Positions 13,701 through 26,392 of a stretch of 64,000 nucleotides of DNA are shown here, piece after piece. This DNA is from Acheta domesticus (taxonomy: Eukaryota > Arthropoda > Insecta > Orthoptera > Gryllidae). The DNA lies in the NCBI GenBank assembly GCA_031308135.1, contig JAHLJT010009355.1, forward strand, positions 6,633,217 through 6,697,216, written 5' to 3'. The notes below the pieces were generated by a model. That model did no database searches, was not told the DNA's origin, and saw nothing but the letters and a program-made list of their open reading frames with translations. The position numbers and the translations under genes are program-made. Every line of letters begins with the position of its first letter. The first letter of the stretch is position 1.

Positions 13701-16700
13701 ACCTTGGTGCACCTGAATCCATTTTTCGTGATTTTTCATGTCGGTGTATCGCAGCGCGCAATGACCGCAAACCAAGGTACGAGTAATGATCGCATAACCG
13801 CACACGTGAGACGTCGAAAGCAAAAACATCTAATGTGCATTTCGTGTGTCTTCCACATTCACCTCTATCGCTTGACCTCGCGACACGTGATTGCAAATCT
13901 TTTGATACCTAGCGACAAGAAATTTTCCACAGGTGGAGAAGTTTAAGAGGCGGTCTACTAAAAATATATTTTTTCTTCCCAAATAGATGCACTTCCAAAA
14001 CACTGGCCCTCATACATTCGAAGTGAGAGAGATATTATACTACAGCCGATGTAATCCCTCTCATGTGTGTTACAATTTTGTAATAATACATACATTTGCA
14101 TAAATAATATTTACATTTATTTTTTGAGATCTCATCGTACAATAAAAGTTAACGTTTTAAGCACGTTCGTTCCTGCCTTTAAGAGCCTTCTCTGTTTCAG
14201 CAGCACTGAGGTAAGACGAGTTATTGTAAGTTGCTAAAATGTACAATATTTGTGGAAAATAAATGCGAAATATAAAACTATACATCGATTTTAAAGCTTC
14301 AAGAAGTTTTTCCGAGTCCTGATATCACTCTTTTTCTCTTACCTACACGTTTAAACATTCTTAATTATTTTATTACAAATCAAATTCTTAATATCTTAAA
14401 GGGTCAATGTTCCCAACACAATCTTTCCCATTTTTTATTTTTTTAAACTTAAGTTTGCCCAATGTTTACCGGCGTAGCCTGGGTACATACGCTCCGCGAG
14501 CTAAATTTCGGGATGTAACACATTCGAGATAACATCTTGGGATCGCCAACTATGTTTTTTCTCGGAGTTTTAAAACTGTTCGTGAAAAATTTGAGACCAA
14601 GTTGTTCTCCCTAGTTGTTCAACATATATTGTGGAACAAGTTTACCAAGATATATCCACTTTACTTTCTCGCACGTACTTCATACGAGGAGGTAGAGCCG
14701 GAAAACGGGGAATTTAGGACAGAAAAAAGTCTTCTTACCGGATCCTGGCAACGAAAAAATGGATAGACCTTGTTCCTATTACTTCCTCTAACACACGGTG
14801 TAGTCAGAAACCATGTTTTGTGGGTCCTTGATACCGAAAAATCGATCGACGGCAAAACGCGTCTGTCCGTCCGTGGTCAAAGCTAACTGTTCAGCAGATT
14901 TTCTCGAAAATTAATATTCCTCGATCTATTCAAAGCAAATGGAGTTCTTCTCAGTTTGAAACGGATATTTTGATTTTTTAGGGTTCTTTACAACATTGAC
15001 TTTATGTAACTTTTCTTAAAAATGGCTCCAAAGTTTTTGATTAAACTTTGTCCTCGGATAGCGCAAAAGACGCTTAAGAGAATGGCACAGGTCTCATTTT
15101 CGTTGAAATCACTAATTTTTGGAAAGTTGCAAAAGTTCAAAGAATTTTTGGCGTCTTCCAATAACTATAATGTTGAAGATGATCTTTTCTTGAATGAAAC
15201 CTATTTTTTAAAGACAGATCATGAAATAAGGTCATGTACAATCTTTCGAAAATATGAGTACATTTCGAGAAATTATGTGAAACATGAGCAATTTCTAAAG
15301 TTTTAAAACAAACATTTTCTCAAAAAACGGTCCTAATATTTTTCTTTTAACTTTGTGTTCCTACGTCTCAAAAATTGATGCTAGTGTCATTTCCGAGGAA
15401 CTCCGTATTTTCGGAAAATTGCCGAAAGTTAACATAACTGCAAAGTTGGAGATATAGAGTTTTGCTTTAAACAAAATCTGTTCTAAAAAATAAGCTCTTT
15501 AAGAAAGGTCATGTACAACTTTTTGAAAAAGAGCTATTTTCGCGAAATTTCTGTTTAAAGTGAATGCAATTTATAAAAAAAGACATTTTCTCAAAAACCG
15601 TTCCAATTCTTTTCTTTACTCCCCCCCCAATTGATAAAACAAATGACGCTCAAAAGAATGGCGCCAGTTCTCATTTTCGTTGAACTACGAATTTTCGGAA
15701 ACTGCAAATCAAGAAATAACGCGAGAAATTATGTGCTATAGCACAAAGGTTTACTAAGGTTTGGGCTATTTCACGAAGAGCGTCGGTCGGCCCTCCAGCG
15801 CCACCGGAACAGCGCCCGCCCCGAGCGGCCGCGGCGGCAGCGGAGGGATCGAGGGCGGAGCATCGATTGCGCAGGGCTGTGCGCGTGCTGGGCGCGGGAC
15901 ACGCGGGCGCGCGCTGGGCCTTCCGTGCCGCGGGCGGCGTTCGTGAGCGGCGGCGCGCGAGCCACCGCGGAATTGACCGCCGCGGCGCGCCGGCGCTCGC
16001 TCCCGGCGCGAAGAACACAGCGCTGTTCACCGCCATAAAACTACCTAGTACCCACATATCACCACGAATTCCTCCGACTCGTCATTCCAAGAGAAGTTTG
16101 ACGTAAGAATGTCTCAAAAGGGACGAAGTTTGGGAATTGAAAACAATCATTCAAAATTGATTGATTTTATACGGATATACGCCGATCACGAAAGTTAATA
16201 ACGAAGACTCTAAATAAACTGACCATTTTATACGACACTGAAATGAATTCCAAGCGCAAATGGCTAATGTTAATGAAAAATGCTATACAAGTTTGTCTTA
16301 ACATTTAATTACTTTCAAGGCAAGGAAAAATAATAGTATCAAGGTATACATTTCCACAATAGATTATATGAAAGTCAACATGATTTATTGCTAATTCTAT
16401 TAGTATTAATTTTGAATAGTTTTTATAGAATATTTTCATTATCTTATGATAAATTCTGTTATTTAGTAACTCACGAGTATCGGAATCCTTGACATTATAG
16501 TATGTACAAAATGGAGTGTTTCTCACGTCTCATATAATGCTATTTCAGAGAACGCATAAAAGTAGAAACTGCTAAATATGCCAGTCAATGAGACAATTTG
16601 ATAAAAGTGCATGTCATTTTCGAGTTGACAATTAATATTAAGGATATAAGTTTGTGAGGTGTCTGTAACGCTCAAAATACAAACTAAGGATTTTCTACGG

Positions 16701-19700
16701 GGCTGGTTCAAAGCAGAAACGCACGCACTTCGCTCTGTTCTCGTAGCGTCTGGAATGCAGCGAATCTCACCAGGGCCGGTTTAATATATTCAGAAACCCC
16801 TAATAAAACTAATGTCGAACATCTGCATTCAAAGTTAATATGAATAACTGTAGCATACGCAATCGATTTCTTGAATTGATTATTTTGTTTGTGGGTGCGC
16901 TAACTTGTATGAGTGTCATATCTCGAGAGGTGGCGAAATACCCCTTTCTGGAATGAGAGATTCGGCACTGACCTACACTTTATCCAATGGGGTGCCCTCT
17001 CGCTGGTACCTCCGCCAGCCACAGCGCTTCCCCAACCGGGACGACGCTCCGGGAATAAGTTCCCCACTGGTCTCCTGATACGCCAGATAGTGTGGAGTAC
17101 GTAAGAAGTACATGTGTGTGTGTAGGAAAAAGAGGGGACAAGTGCTAGGAAGGAAAGATCGCGAGCGGTCCGTGGCCCGTTTGTTATGGTTCTGCACTGG
17201 CATTCGCCTGGTATTGGTGGAGAGAAACCTAAGGAAAACTACCGATAAGAACAGCAGACAGCGGATTCGACCCAATTACGAGTAAGTAGCCGTCGTTGGG
17301 AGCCTGGTCAGAACAGCTGCAATGACAATAGAACCACCTAAACAGGTACTTATGGAATACAATTTTAATAATGAAACATTTTTAAAACGTACGCACAATA
17401 TATAAATACAAATTCGTTAAAAAAAAGGTATTGGGTCCCACCTGTCGGAGCTGACGAAGACGACCTCGAAGCGCTGGCCGCGCTCCCGCACGCGCTGGAT
17501 ACAGCTCCACCAGCTGCGGGGTGAACGCCTTGCAGGGCGGGCACTGCAACACCACCACACGCCACACTTCAAGACGATGCACATCACAAGTTACCAAAGG
17601 GGACACAAATCCCCCCCGAAAGCCTCACTCAAGAGGATGCAGATCAGAAGTTACCAAAGTGATGGACAGATTCCCTCCGTAAGCACCACTTCAAAAAGAC
17701 GCAGATAAGGAGTTACCAAAGTGGGGGACAGAGCCCCCATCCCTTTCCGTGTTTCGCTAAGGCAGAGTCTCTGAAGTAATGTTATGGACATGTAAATGGG
17801 TCTAACAGGTTTTGCCGATGAACGTGTGTTGGGAGATTTCATGTAAGGAAGATGTTTGTCCCTGATTTAGGCAACGAACTGCGCAGTGACGTTTGGCAGG
17901 ACACGTTCTATTGCAAAGACATTTCGTATACACATGTCTAACAGCAATGCATAATGAGCTGCCTAACGATCAGAAATAATTATCACAATGTGTAATTTCG
18001 TTGTATGAAATTTTTCACATGCTCATTGGTAAAACGTATCGTAACCGACCCTACTACTTGCACTAGACGCTTGTAACGTTTATTGAGACATCTTGCATTG
18101 GATAGTACCTGCTTCATGGATCATCACGCTTTAGGTAAATTATAGATCATTTTATCAAAATAATGGGTGATAAGAATTTTAGAAAACACGTACTCTACAT
18201 TATTTTGAGTAGATTCTCATTTTTGGGACCTAAAAATTAAGAGTTTTGAATGAACTTACTCCTTCTTTCCATTTGTTCCTTCAATACGGAATTCCGGGGA
18301 GGGGAGATGGAGTAGCGGGATCCCTTTCCCTTTGGGAAGGGGCAGTAGGTCAAACTTTCCGAGCCAAGACGCCAGAGCATGGAAATTCGGGAGATCATGT
18401 TCTTGGCTCCGATCCAAGCAAGTGGACAGACAGCGCCCTGCTGCCCGGGCGGAATATCTGAGTAGGGAGCCGATCAGGATTATTGCATATACATGATGTA
18501 TGAGAATAAGAGTAAGCTTATATTGCAGTTCGGGAGCTTCGGATTGCCTATATAGAGAGAAAAATAATTTGTTATCATGTCATTTATGTAACAATGTGAA
18601 ATCAAAATGTATATTTATGGTAGATTTAAATGTGAAACGATGTTCACATCACGTATTATTACATTCTCGTATACTACTACGTAGAGTATTGTAATGATGC
18701 AGCGAAAAGAACAGATTTTTGACAGAAGAACTCTTATTGAAGTCCCCTGAAGTTTTATTGCTCCAAAATGTAGGAAAATTCTTACTCTAAAATGTAGTAG
18801 ATTCCGATTCCATGTTTAGTGAGTCCTTTTTATTAGAAAAGGTTGTTTTCGCCAAAACATCTATCTACGAACAACTTATCATCTAAAAAAAATTCGGATT
18901 TACGAAATTTGATATTCCCTGATCGATATGGCTGATGTCGCAGCCCCTCGAGTTCTAAACGGAAGTTTGAAACGGGTATTTTAATTGTTTGGGGGATATT
19001 TTAAATGCAGCCCCCAAATTCTTGCTTGAATACATACAAGTACGCTCAAAAATTAGGTAGGACACCTTTTTTCTGAAATGTAAAAATGAATCTAACTGAT
19101 ATCTGTACTTTGACTCTGGCATCAGAAGTATTAAATCAGTGGGTTCTTTGCCGGTGGAATCCAAATACCTAGGATCGTGCCTCAGACCAGCCAAATATTT
19201 TTGCGGGTTGGTTAATTTTTGCGAATTTAACTAGTATTATAATATTACGCATGCTGCTGTAGCACCACTACATTTAAAACTTTAATTAAAAACTTCAATT
19301 ATGAATACTTCTAAATTAACCCGAAATTAGTTTCGGAAGATACATTATTTATATGGAAGTAACTAAATTTCTGTATTACCACATCGAAAATCCGATTCCA
19401 TTTCAAACTCGACCTTTTCGCTGTGAGTGAGAAATTGACGAGATATATTCTGACCTATATTCTCTGTGGGTGGAGACTTCAGAGACCGCGACAATCTCTG
19501 ATTATTATTCTTATATGGATAACTATAAATCAATAGCCCACATATGAAAAACGATTTATATATTGGTAAAGATTTGTAGGCTTTTACCGATACAGCAGTT
19601 TGAAGTTGACGAAAATTGTAAGGAGACTACAATACATACTTTTCAATAATTAATGACATTTTGCATTCATTCTGCATATACTTTTCCTCGCAGTGGTCCT

Positions 19701-22700
19701 CGTCCAGCACGATGTGCCTGTAAGGATTACATGAAAGCTGCAATTGATTAGAAATTACGTAAGTATACGATGATGAAAAATCTAACGTCCGAGTGAATGA
19801 CTACACTATTATTTTACAAGTATTCGACCAGAGTAGGTTATCTTTCATTATGATTCAAGTCTCGAAAACTATTTTTTAAATATTTTTGTAACCTTAAATA
19901 TTTCGAAAAACTTAAGTTGACTGAGTACTTGAATTGCGCGCCCGGAAGCCAAGAAACTATTTAATTTCGAAAACGAAACTTTTCGATGGGACGTCGATTG
20001 CATCAAACCCAAGTACCAACAACACTATAGTTTTGAGGTATAATTAAAGAACTCCCTGTACCGAGTAGAGTTATTTCAGGTGAATAAAATCACTGTATTT
20101 TCATCAATTAGATCAATCCATGTTTCTAATGTCATTTTGATACGAAACTGCTGCGCAGAAACGAAACGCTTCTCTGCCAATTTCTCTTCTTCTATAGAGT
20201 CCAGAAGCGTATGCTTGTAGTAAGTGGAAGCTCTGAGGATAGCTGACAAGTATTGGTGAAGAAAAATCTATTTTTTCTGATACAAACGAGGAAAAAGCGT
20301 GAATTGAAGGAATCGAGGTGCACATTACGACATCGTGTATCACGCATGGCCCAGAGATTGCACGCGATTTTAAGTCTTCAGATTCTCAGGATCGCCAGTC
20401 GGCCGTCAGAATCGCAGTGCACTCGCTTTTCACAAATGACGCTGCCGACCTCCCGAGTCCACAACAGAGCCCCCTTAGGGACACAAGTTCTGTTTTCTAT
20501 GCCCTAATACACGAAATAATAAATCAAAATAAAAAATAAACAAACAAAAAATGAGACATTTTAGTCGTTTTATTCCAAGCTTAGGGTTTAAGAGAGAGAT
20601 ATTTTATTGCATAATAATTTTCGCACGTGAATTATTAGCCTATTAGCTTTTACAAAAGTTAGTAGTGATGTCATTTTTTGACTTAACTTGTAACATAAAC
20701 AAGGGGTACTGGAGAGAGTATATTTGTCTTCTGAAGTACGTTGCTCTGTTGGCGGTTAAGGACACGACACAAGTTTCCGGGCGGGAGGGGCGAGAAGCCC
20801 AGTGATCCCCCTGTTTTCGTAGATTTTCATAGGTTTTCAGATTTCATAGGAACTGCAGGGAATTAAGGCAAACACACGGTAATAGATTTTTTAATGTAAT
20901 GATTAAGTTAATGATTTTTAATGTAATGATAAGGTATACTCTTTGATAAAATAATCTCAATAATTTAAAATTCAAAAAAAAAAAGAAATAACGAATTACG
21001 GCCGAATTTCGACCGCTGTGTTTCAGATTTCGTAGCAATTGCAGGGAATTAAGGCAAACAACATACGCTAATAGATTTGATTATACAAGTGTACTCTTTG
21101 CTAAAAGAACCTGAATAACGTTAAACACGTTAAGAAAGAAGGACTCACCCAGTTGGCGGAGAAGTAGAGCCCGATGACGGCGGCGTCGTGGTCGTCGGGC
21201 AGGAGTTGGGGCCGCAGGTCGGCGGCGCGGGCGAGCGGCGCGGCGCGCAGGGCGGCGAGCGCCGGGCGGGGGCGCCAGGGGAAGGCGGCGGCGGCGGGGT
21301 CGCCGGCCAGGCGCTCGGCGCCGCGCCCCGTCACCACGCGCCCCGACGCCGCCTCCAGCAGCACCAGCGACGGCGCCGCGGCCCGCGCGCGGAAGCGGCG
21401 CCACAGCCGCGCCTACGCACACGCACGCACACATAACACACGCGCACGCAGCGGAGGGCAGCGGAGAGGCGAAGGAAGAAGTAGATTGATTCATTGATGT
21501 TTCCGGGCGCGTCAACTACTTAGGTCATTAGTGCCGTTAGTGTAGTGCGTGTTTTTTCTCGGGAGGTGGCGATGATATTTTTCCGCTGGATGACGAGATC
21601 TGGCGCCGACCTACCGTCGACTAGCGGCGTTTTCCCCTCAACCAGGTATCTCCCACCAGCGGGGCACCGCCCCAGCCGGGACAAGCTCTAAGCTTCCGAC
21701 CGGTCTCCTGGCATGTGTGGTAGTTTAGTGCATGTTAGTCTGTGTGAAAGTGGAGAGGATAGGACAAGAAAGAAGGAAAGATCGCGCGCGGTCCATGGTC
21801 CGTTTGTTACGGTACTGCTCCAGCGTTCGCCTGGTGTTGATCGGAGAAACCACGGAAAACTACCGATCAGAGCAGCCGGTCGCTAGTATTCTCCTCCCGA
21901 CAGCGAGTGAATTCAACCTAACTGACAAGCTAGTGTCAAAAATCCTGCCGCCGTCGGGACTCGAACCTAGGACCTTCCGGTCAGAGGGACTGCATAGACA
22001 TCAGGTTGATGCACTGAGCCATCTTTCCCGGTGAAGAAGTAGAGGGAGGAGGAGGAAGAAAAGGAGGCAGGAAAGAAATAAGAAACGGTACTCTCTCAGT
22101 CTGAATCAGTGAAAACTACTGATTGACAGTGACTATTCACTGATGGTGTCAGTTATAACCCTGCCACTGCCGGGACGGGACTCGAACCTAGGACCTCCCG
22201 GTCAGAGGGACTGCAGTGACATCAGGTTGACGCACTGAGCCATCTCTCCCGGTGAAGAAGTAGAGGGAGGAGGAGGAAGAAAAGGAGGCAGGAAAGAAAT
22301 AAGAAACGGTACTCTCTCAGTCTGAATCAGTGAAAAACTACTGATTGACAGTGACTATTCACTGATGGTGTCAGTTATAACCCTGCCACTGACGGGACGG
22401 GACTCGAACCTAGGACCTCCCGGTCAGAGGAACTGCAGTGACATCAGGTTGATGCACTGAGCCATCTCTCCCGGTGAAGAAGTAGAGGGAGGAGGAGGAA
22501 GAAAAGGAGGCAGGAAAGAAATAAGAAACGGTACTCTCTCAGTCTGAATCAGTGAAAAACTACTGATTGACAGTGACTATTCACTGATGGTGTCAGTTAT
22601 AACCCTGCCACTGCCGGGACGGGACTCGAACCTAGGACCTCCCGGTCAGAGGGACTGCAGTGACATCAGGTTGACGCACTGAGCCATCTCTCCCGGTGAA

Positions 22701-25700
22701 GAAGTAGAGGGAGGAGGAGGAAGAAAAGGAGGCAGGAAAGAAATAAGAAACGGTACTCTCTCAGTCTGAATCAGTGAAAAACTACTGATTGACAGTGACT
22801 ATTCACTGATGGTGTCAGTTATAACCCTGCCACTGCCGGGACGGGACTCGAACCTAGGACCTCCCGGTCAGAGGGACTGCAGTGACATCAGGTTGACGCA
22901 CTGAGCCATCTCTCCCGGTGAAGAAGTAGAGGGAGGAGGAGGAAGAAAAGGAGGCAGGAAAGAAATAAGAAACGGTACTCTCTCAGTCTGAATCAGTGAA
23001 AAACTACTGATTGACAGTGACTATTCACTGATGGTGTCAGTTATAACCCTGCCACTGCCGGGACGGGACTCGAACCTAGGACCTCCCGGTCAGAGGGACT
23101 GCAGTGACATCAGGTTGACGCACTGAGCCATCTCTCCGGTGAAGAAGTAGAGGGAGGAGGAGGAAGAAAAGGAGGCAGGAAAGAAATAAGAAAACGGTAC
23201 TCTCTCAGTCTGAATCAGTGAAAAACTACTGATTGACAGTGACTATTCACTGATGGTGTCAGTTATAACCCTGCCACTGACGGGACGGGACTCGAACCTA
23301 GGACCTCCCGGTCAGAGGAACTGCAGTGACATCAGGTTGATGCACTGAGCCATCTCTCCCGGTGAAGAAGTAGAGGGAGGAGGAGGAAGAAAAGGAGGCA
23401 GGAAAGAAATAAGAAACGGTACTCTCTCAGTCTGAATCAGTGAAAAAACTACTGATTGACAGTGACTATTCACTGATGGTGTCAGTTATAACCCTGCCAC
23501 TGCCGGGACGGGACTCGAACCTAGGACCTCCCGGTCAGAGGGACTGCAGTGACATCAGGTTGACGCACTGAGCCATCTTCCCGGTGAAGAAGTAGAGGGA
23601 GGAGGAGGAAGAAAAGGAGGCAGGAAAGAAATAAGAAACGGTACTCTCTCAGTCTGAATCAGTGAAAAACTACTGATTGACAGTGACTATTCACTGATGG
23701 TGTCAGTTATAACCCTGCCACTGCCGGGACGGGACTCGAACCTAGGACCTCCCGGTCAGAGGGACTGCAGTGACATCAGGTTGACGCACTGAGCCATCTC
23801 TCCCGGTGAAGAAGTAGAGGGAGGAGGAGGAAGAAAAGGAGGCAGGAAAGAAATAAGAAACGGTACTCTCTCAGTCTGAATCAGTGAAAAACTACTGATT
23901 GACAGTGACTATTCACTGATGGTGTCAGTTATAACCCTGCCACTGACGGGACGGGACTCGAACCTAGGACCTCCCGGTCAGAGGAACTGCAGTGACATCA
24001 GGTTGATGCACTGAGCCATCTCTCCCGGTGAAGAAGTAGAGGGAGGAGGAGGAAGAAAAGGAGGCAGGAAAGAAATAAGAAACGGTACTCTCTCAGTCTG
24101 AATCAGTGAAAAACTACTGATTGACAGTGACTATTCACTGATGGTGTCAGTTATAACCCTGCCACTGACAAACAGTGAAATGACCTAAACAAATCAGTCA
24201 AAATTGGGCCCACTTTTTGAATCAGTGAAACTTAACTGTTTCAATCAGTGAAATCTGTGACATTTTAACTAATTGAACATGACGACTGAACGATCAGTGA
24301 GCGATGGTGGCGCACCACTTTTACCTCTGACGACCAGTCAAATGCTGGTGGTTATTATGAAAAGGTTCACATATTCGCTGATTGTCGGCGAAACTATCCA
24401 TTTCGACTGAAGATATCAGTGACTTCGCTTCTCACTTATTGAATCAGTGACAATTTTACTGATTCAGATTCACAGAGTACCGGAGGAAGATGATACACCT
24501 CCCCTCCCCTACCCCAAACACCCCCTCATTCCCCACTCACACCCTCACACGCCACCCCCAGCCACATATCCACACAAACCGAGCAAGGAGGCAGGAGACA
24601 CGAGCGGGAAGGAAGGGGAAAGTTCAGTTCACACATGATCATCACACTTTATATTACTGAATCAAAAACATGCTTGTAGTGCCTTTTTACATTATTTTAA
24701 CACGTTGTTAACTTAAAAAATGCAATTTCTCTGAACCAATAATCTACAATTAATGTTTTTAAATAAACTCAACACATACTTAATCTGCGAATGTTCAATA
24801 ACATTCAATGTTCGTCTCAAGTTTTTTGATGACATTTGTGAAGCTCCAGTCTCCCTGCCATCTTCCATTTTTAATGAAAAATGCCTTTCTAATTTAGCAG
24901 AGTAATGGGAATGTCAAGACCTCATGTTTTCTCGCTTGGCACCGAAGAGGGCGAGGGAAAGCGACCCAGCCAGAATATTTCGGGACCAATTCAATTAAAT
25001 AACCGCAAAGAACAAAAAAAATCTGAAAGATTTGTCTCACAGGGTAGATCATCCGTCATCCATGGATGTGGTGCCGTTGATAAAAAGAACACAAGATAAG
25101 AACGCTTTAACTAACTTTCTCCGACTCCCACGTTTACCGTACGGCAATTCTTTCATACATTCCGAATTTTATTTTCTTGTGACAGAAAAAGGATAAGGAG
25201 ATAAAAAGTATGAAAAGAAAGAAACGAAATGGGATTCAATGAGCCGTAGAAGATAGGTGTAATAAACTCATTTTGTAGTTCAACAGTTTTAATACTTGTG
25301 TCTTTAAATTGTTATCAACTCAAATGGAATTAATGAACTGACAATATTTCAATTCAATGTATTTTTTTGAACAGAAGTAAAACTAAGATAGGTCTTTTCA
25401 AGTACCTACACCAACTTATTTGGACGTTGGTATTACCGACAGATCTGACCGACGAGTGATCGAGCAAAATCAAATGAATTGTGCCTGGTAAATACGAGGG
25501 CAAATTGAAAAGTAACGCACAATACTTTTTTCTAAAAAAAAATTGGTATCACAATTCAAAAAATCACCAAAGACCTTACATCTTTGACCTGCGTTTCTAC
25601 GTAGGGGTGTTCCATAAATTACGTAACGATAAAGAGGGGGGAAGGGTTTTTTTTTGGCGGCGTTACGCGGCGTTATATATGGGTAGGGGGTATTCGTTTA

Positions 25701-26353
25701 TTGTTAAGTAAAACTGATATTTTTTAAAATTTTTGAACATTTGCTGAAATTATTCCTTATTTTGAGACTTAAAGTTATAAGATGTAAATTGTCACAAATG
25801 CAGATATTTTTTCATCAAGTTTTTATTGAATCCGTAAGATTGCAATGAAAATATTCGAAAAGTAAATGAGTAACCGGTGAGGATTGGACAAGGAGAAGGA
25901 AGGAAAGATCACGGTCCGTGGCCCATTTATTAGGGCACTGCTCCGGCATTTACTTGGTGTTGATCAGAGAAACCAAGGAAAACTACCGATGAGAGCAGGC
26001 AGCCGCTAGAATTTTCCTCCAGACGGCGGCTGAATGTAGCTAGTGTTGAAAACCCTGCCATTGTCGAGACTCGACCACTAGGACCGCCCGTCCGGAGGCA
26101 TTGCAGTGACGTCAGTCGCAGCCCTGAGCCACCTCTCCAGGTGCCCTGCTGCCTTTGGTTCCGCCCGTGCGGGCTGAGAATCTGGGCCAATTCCGCAGCC
26201 CTCGACCGGGATCGAACGCTGGCCCTCCGCTCTCGGAAATAGAACAGTCGCGAAGCGGGCAGCGGGGCGGGTGGGGGGGGGGAGGAGGGTTGACCACAGG
26301 TGATGCTGCGCGGACCCGCGCCCCCTCCTCGCAGCCAGCCAGTCAGGCAAGGC

Positions 26354-26392
<39 letters not shown>

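Noticed and set aside
15671..16057. 128-codon minus-strand frame as an extra nucleoredoxin exon
   Set aside because: Nucleoredoxin is complete in phase without it, and the frame is Ala/Arg/Pro composition from a GC island.
21956..24020. Apparent tRNA genes with clear box A and box B
   Set aside because: The motifs are SINE heads and their satellite copies; no complete cloverleaf with paired acceptor stem was found by eye.
25600..25690. GTTCCATAAATTACGTAACG motif as a transposon end
   Set aside because: Looks like a DNA-element terminus, but no matching inverted partner or target duplication was found nearby.
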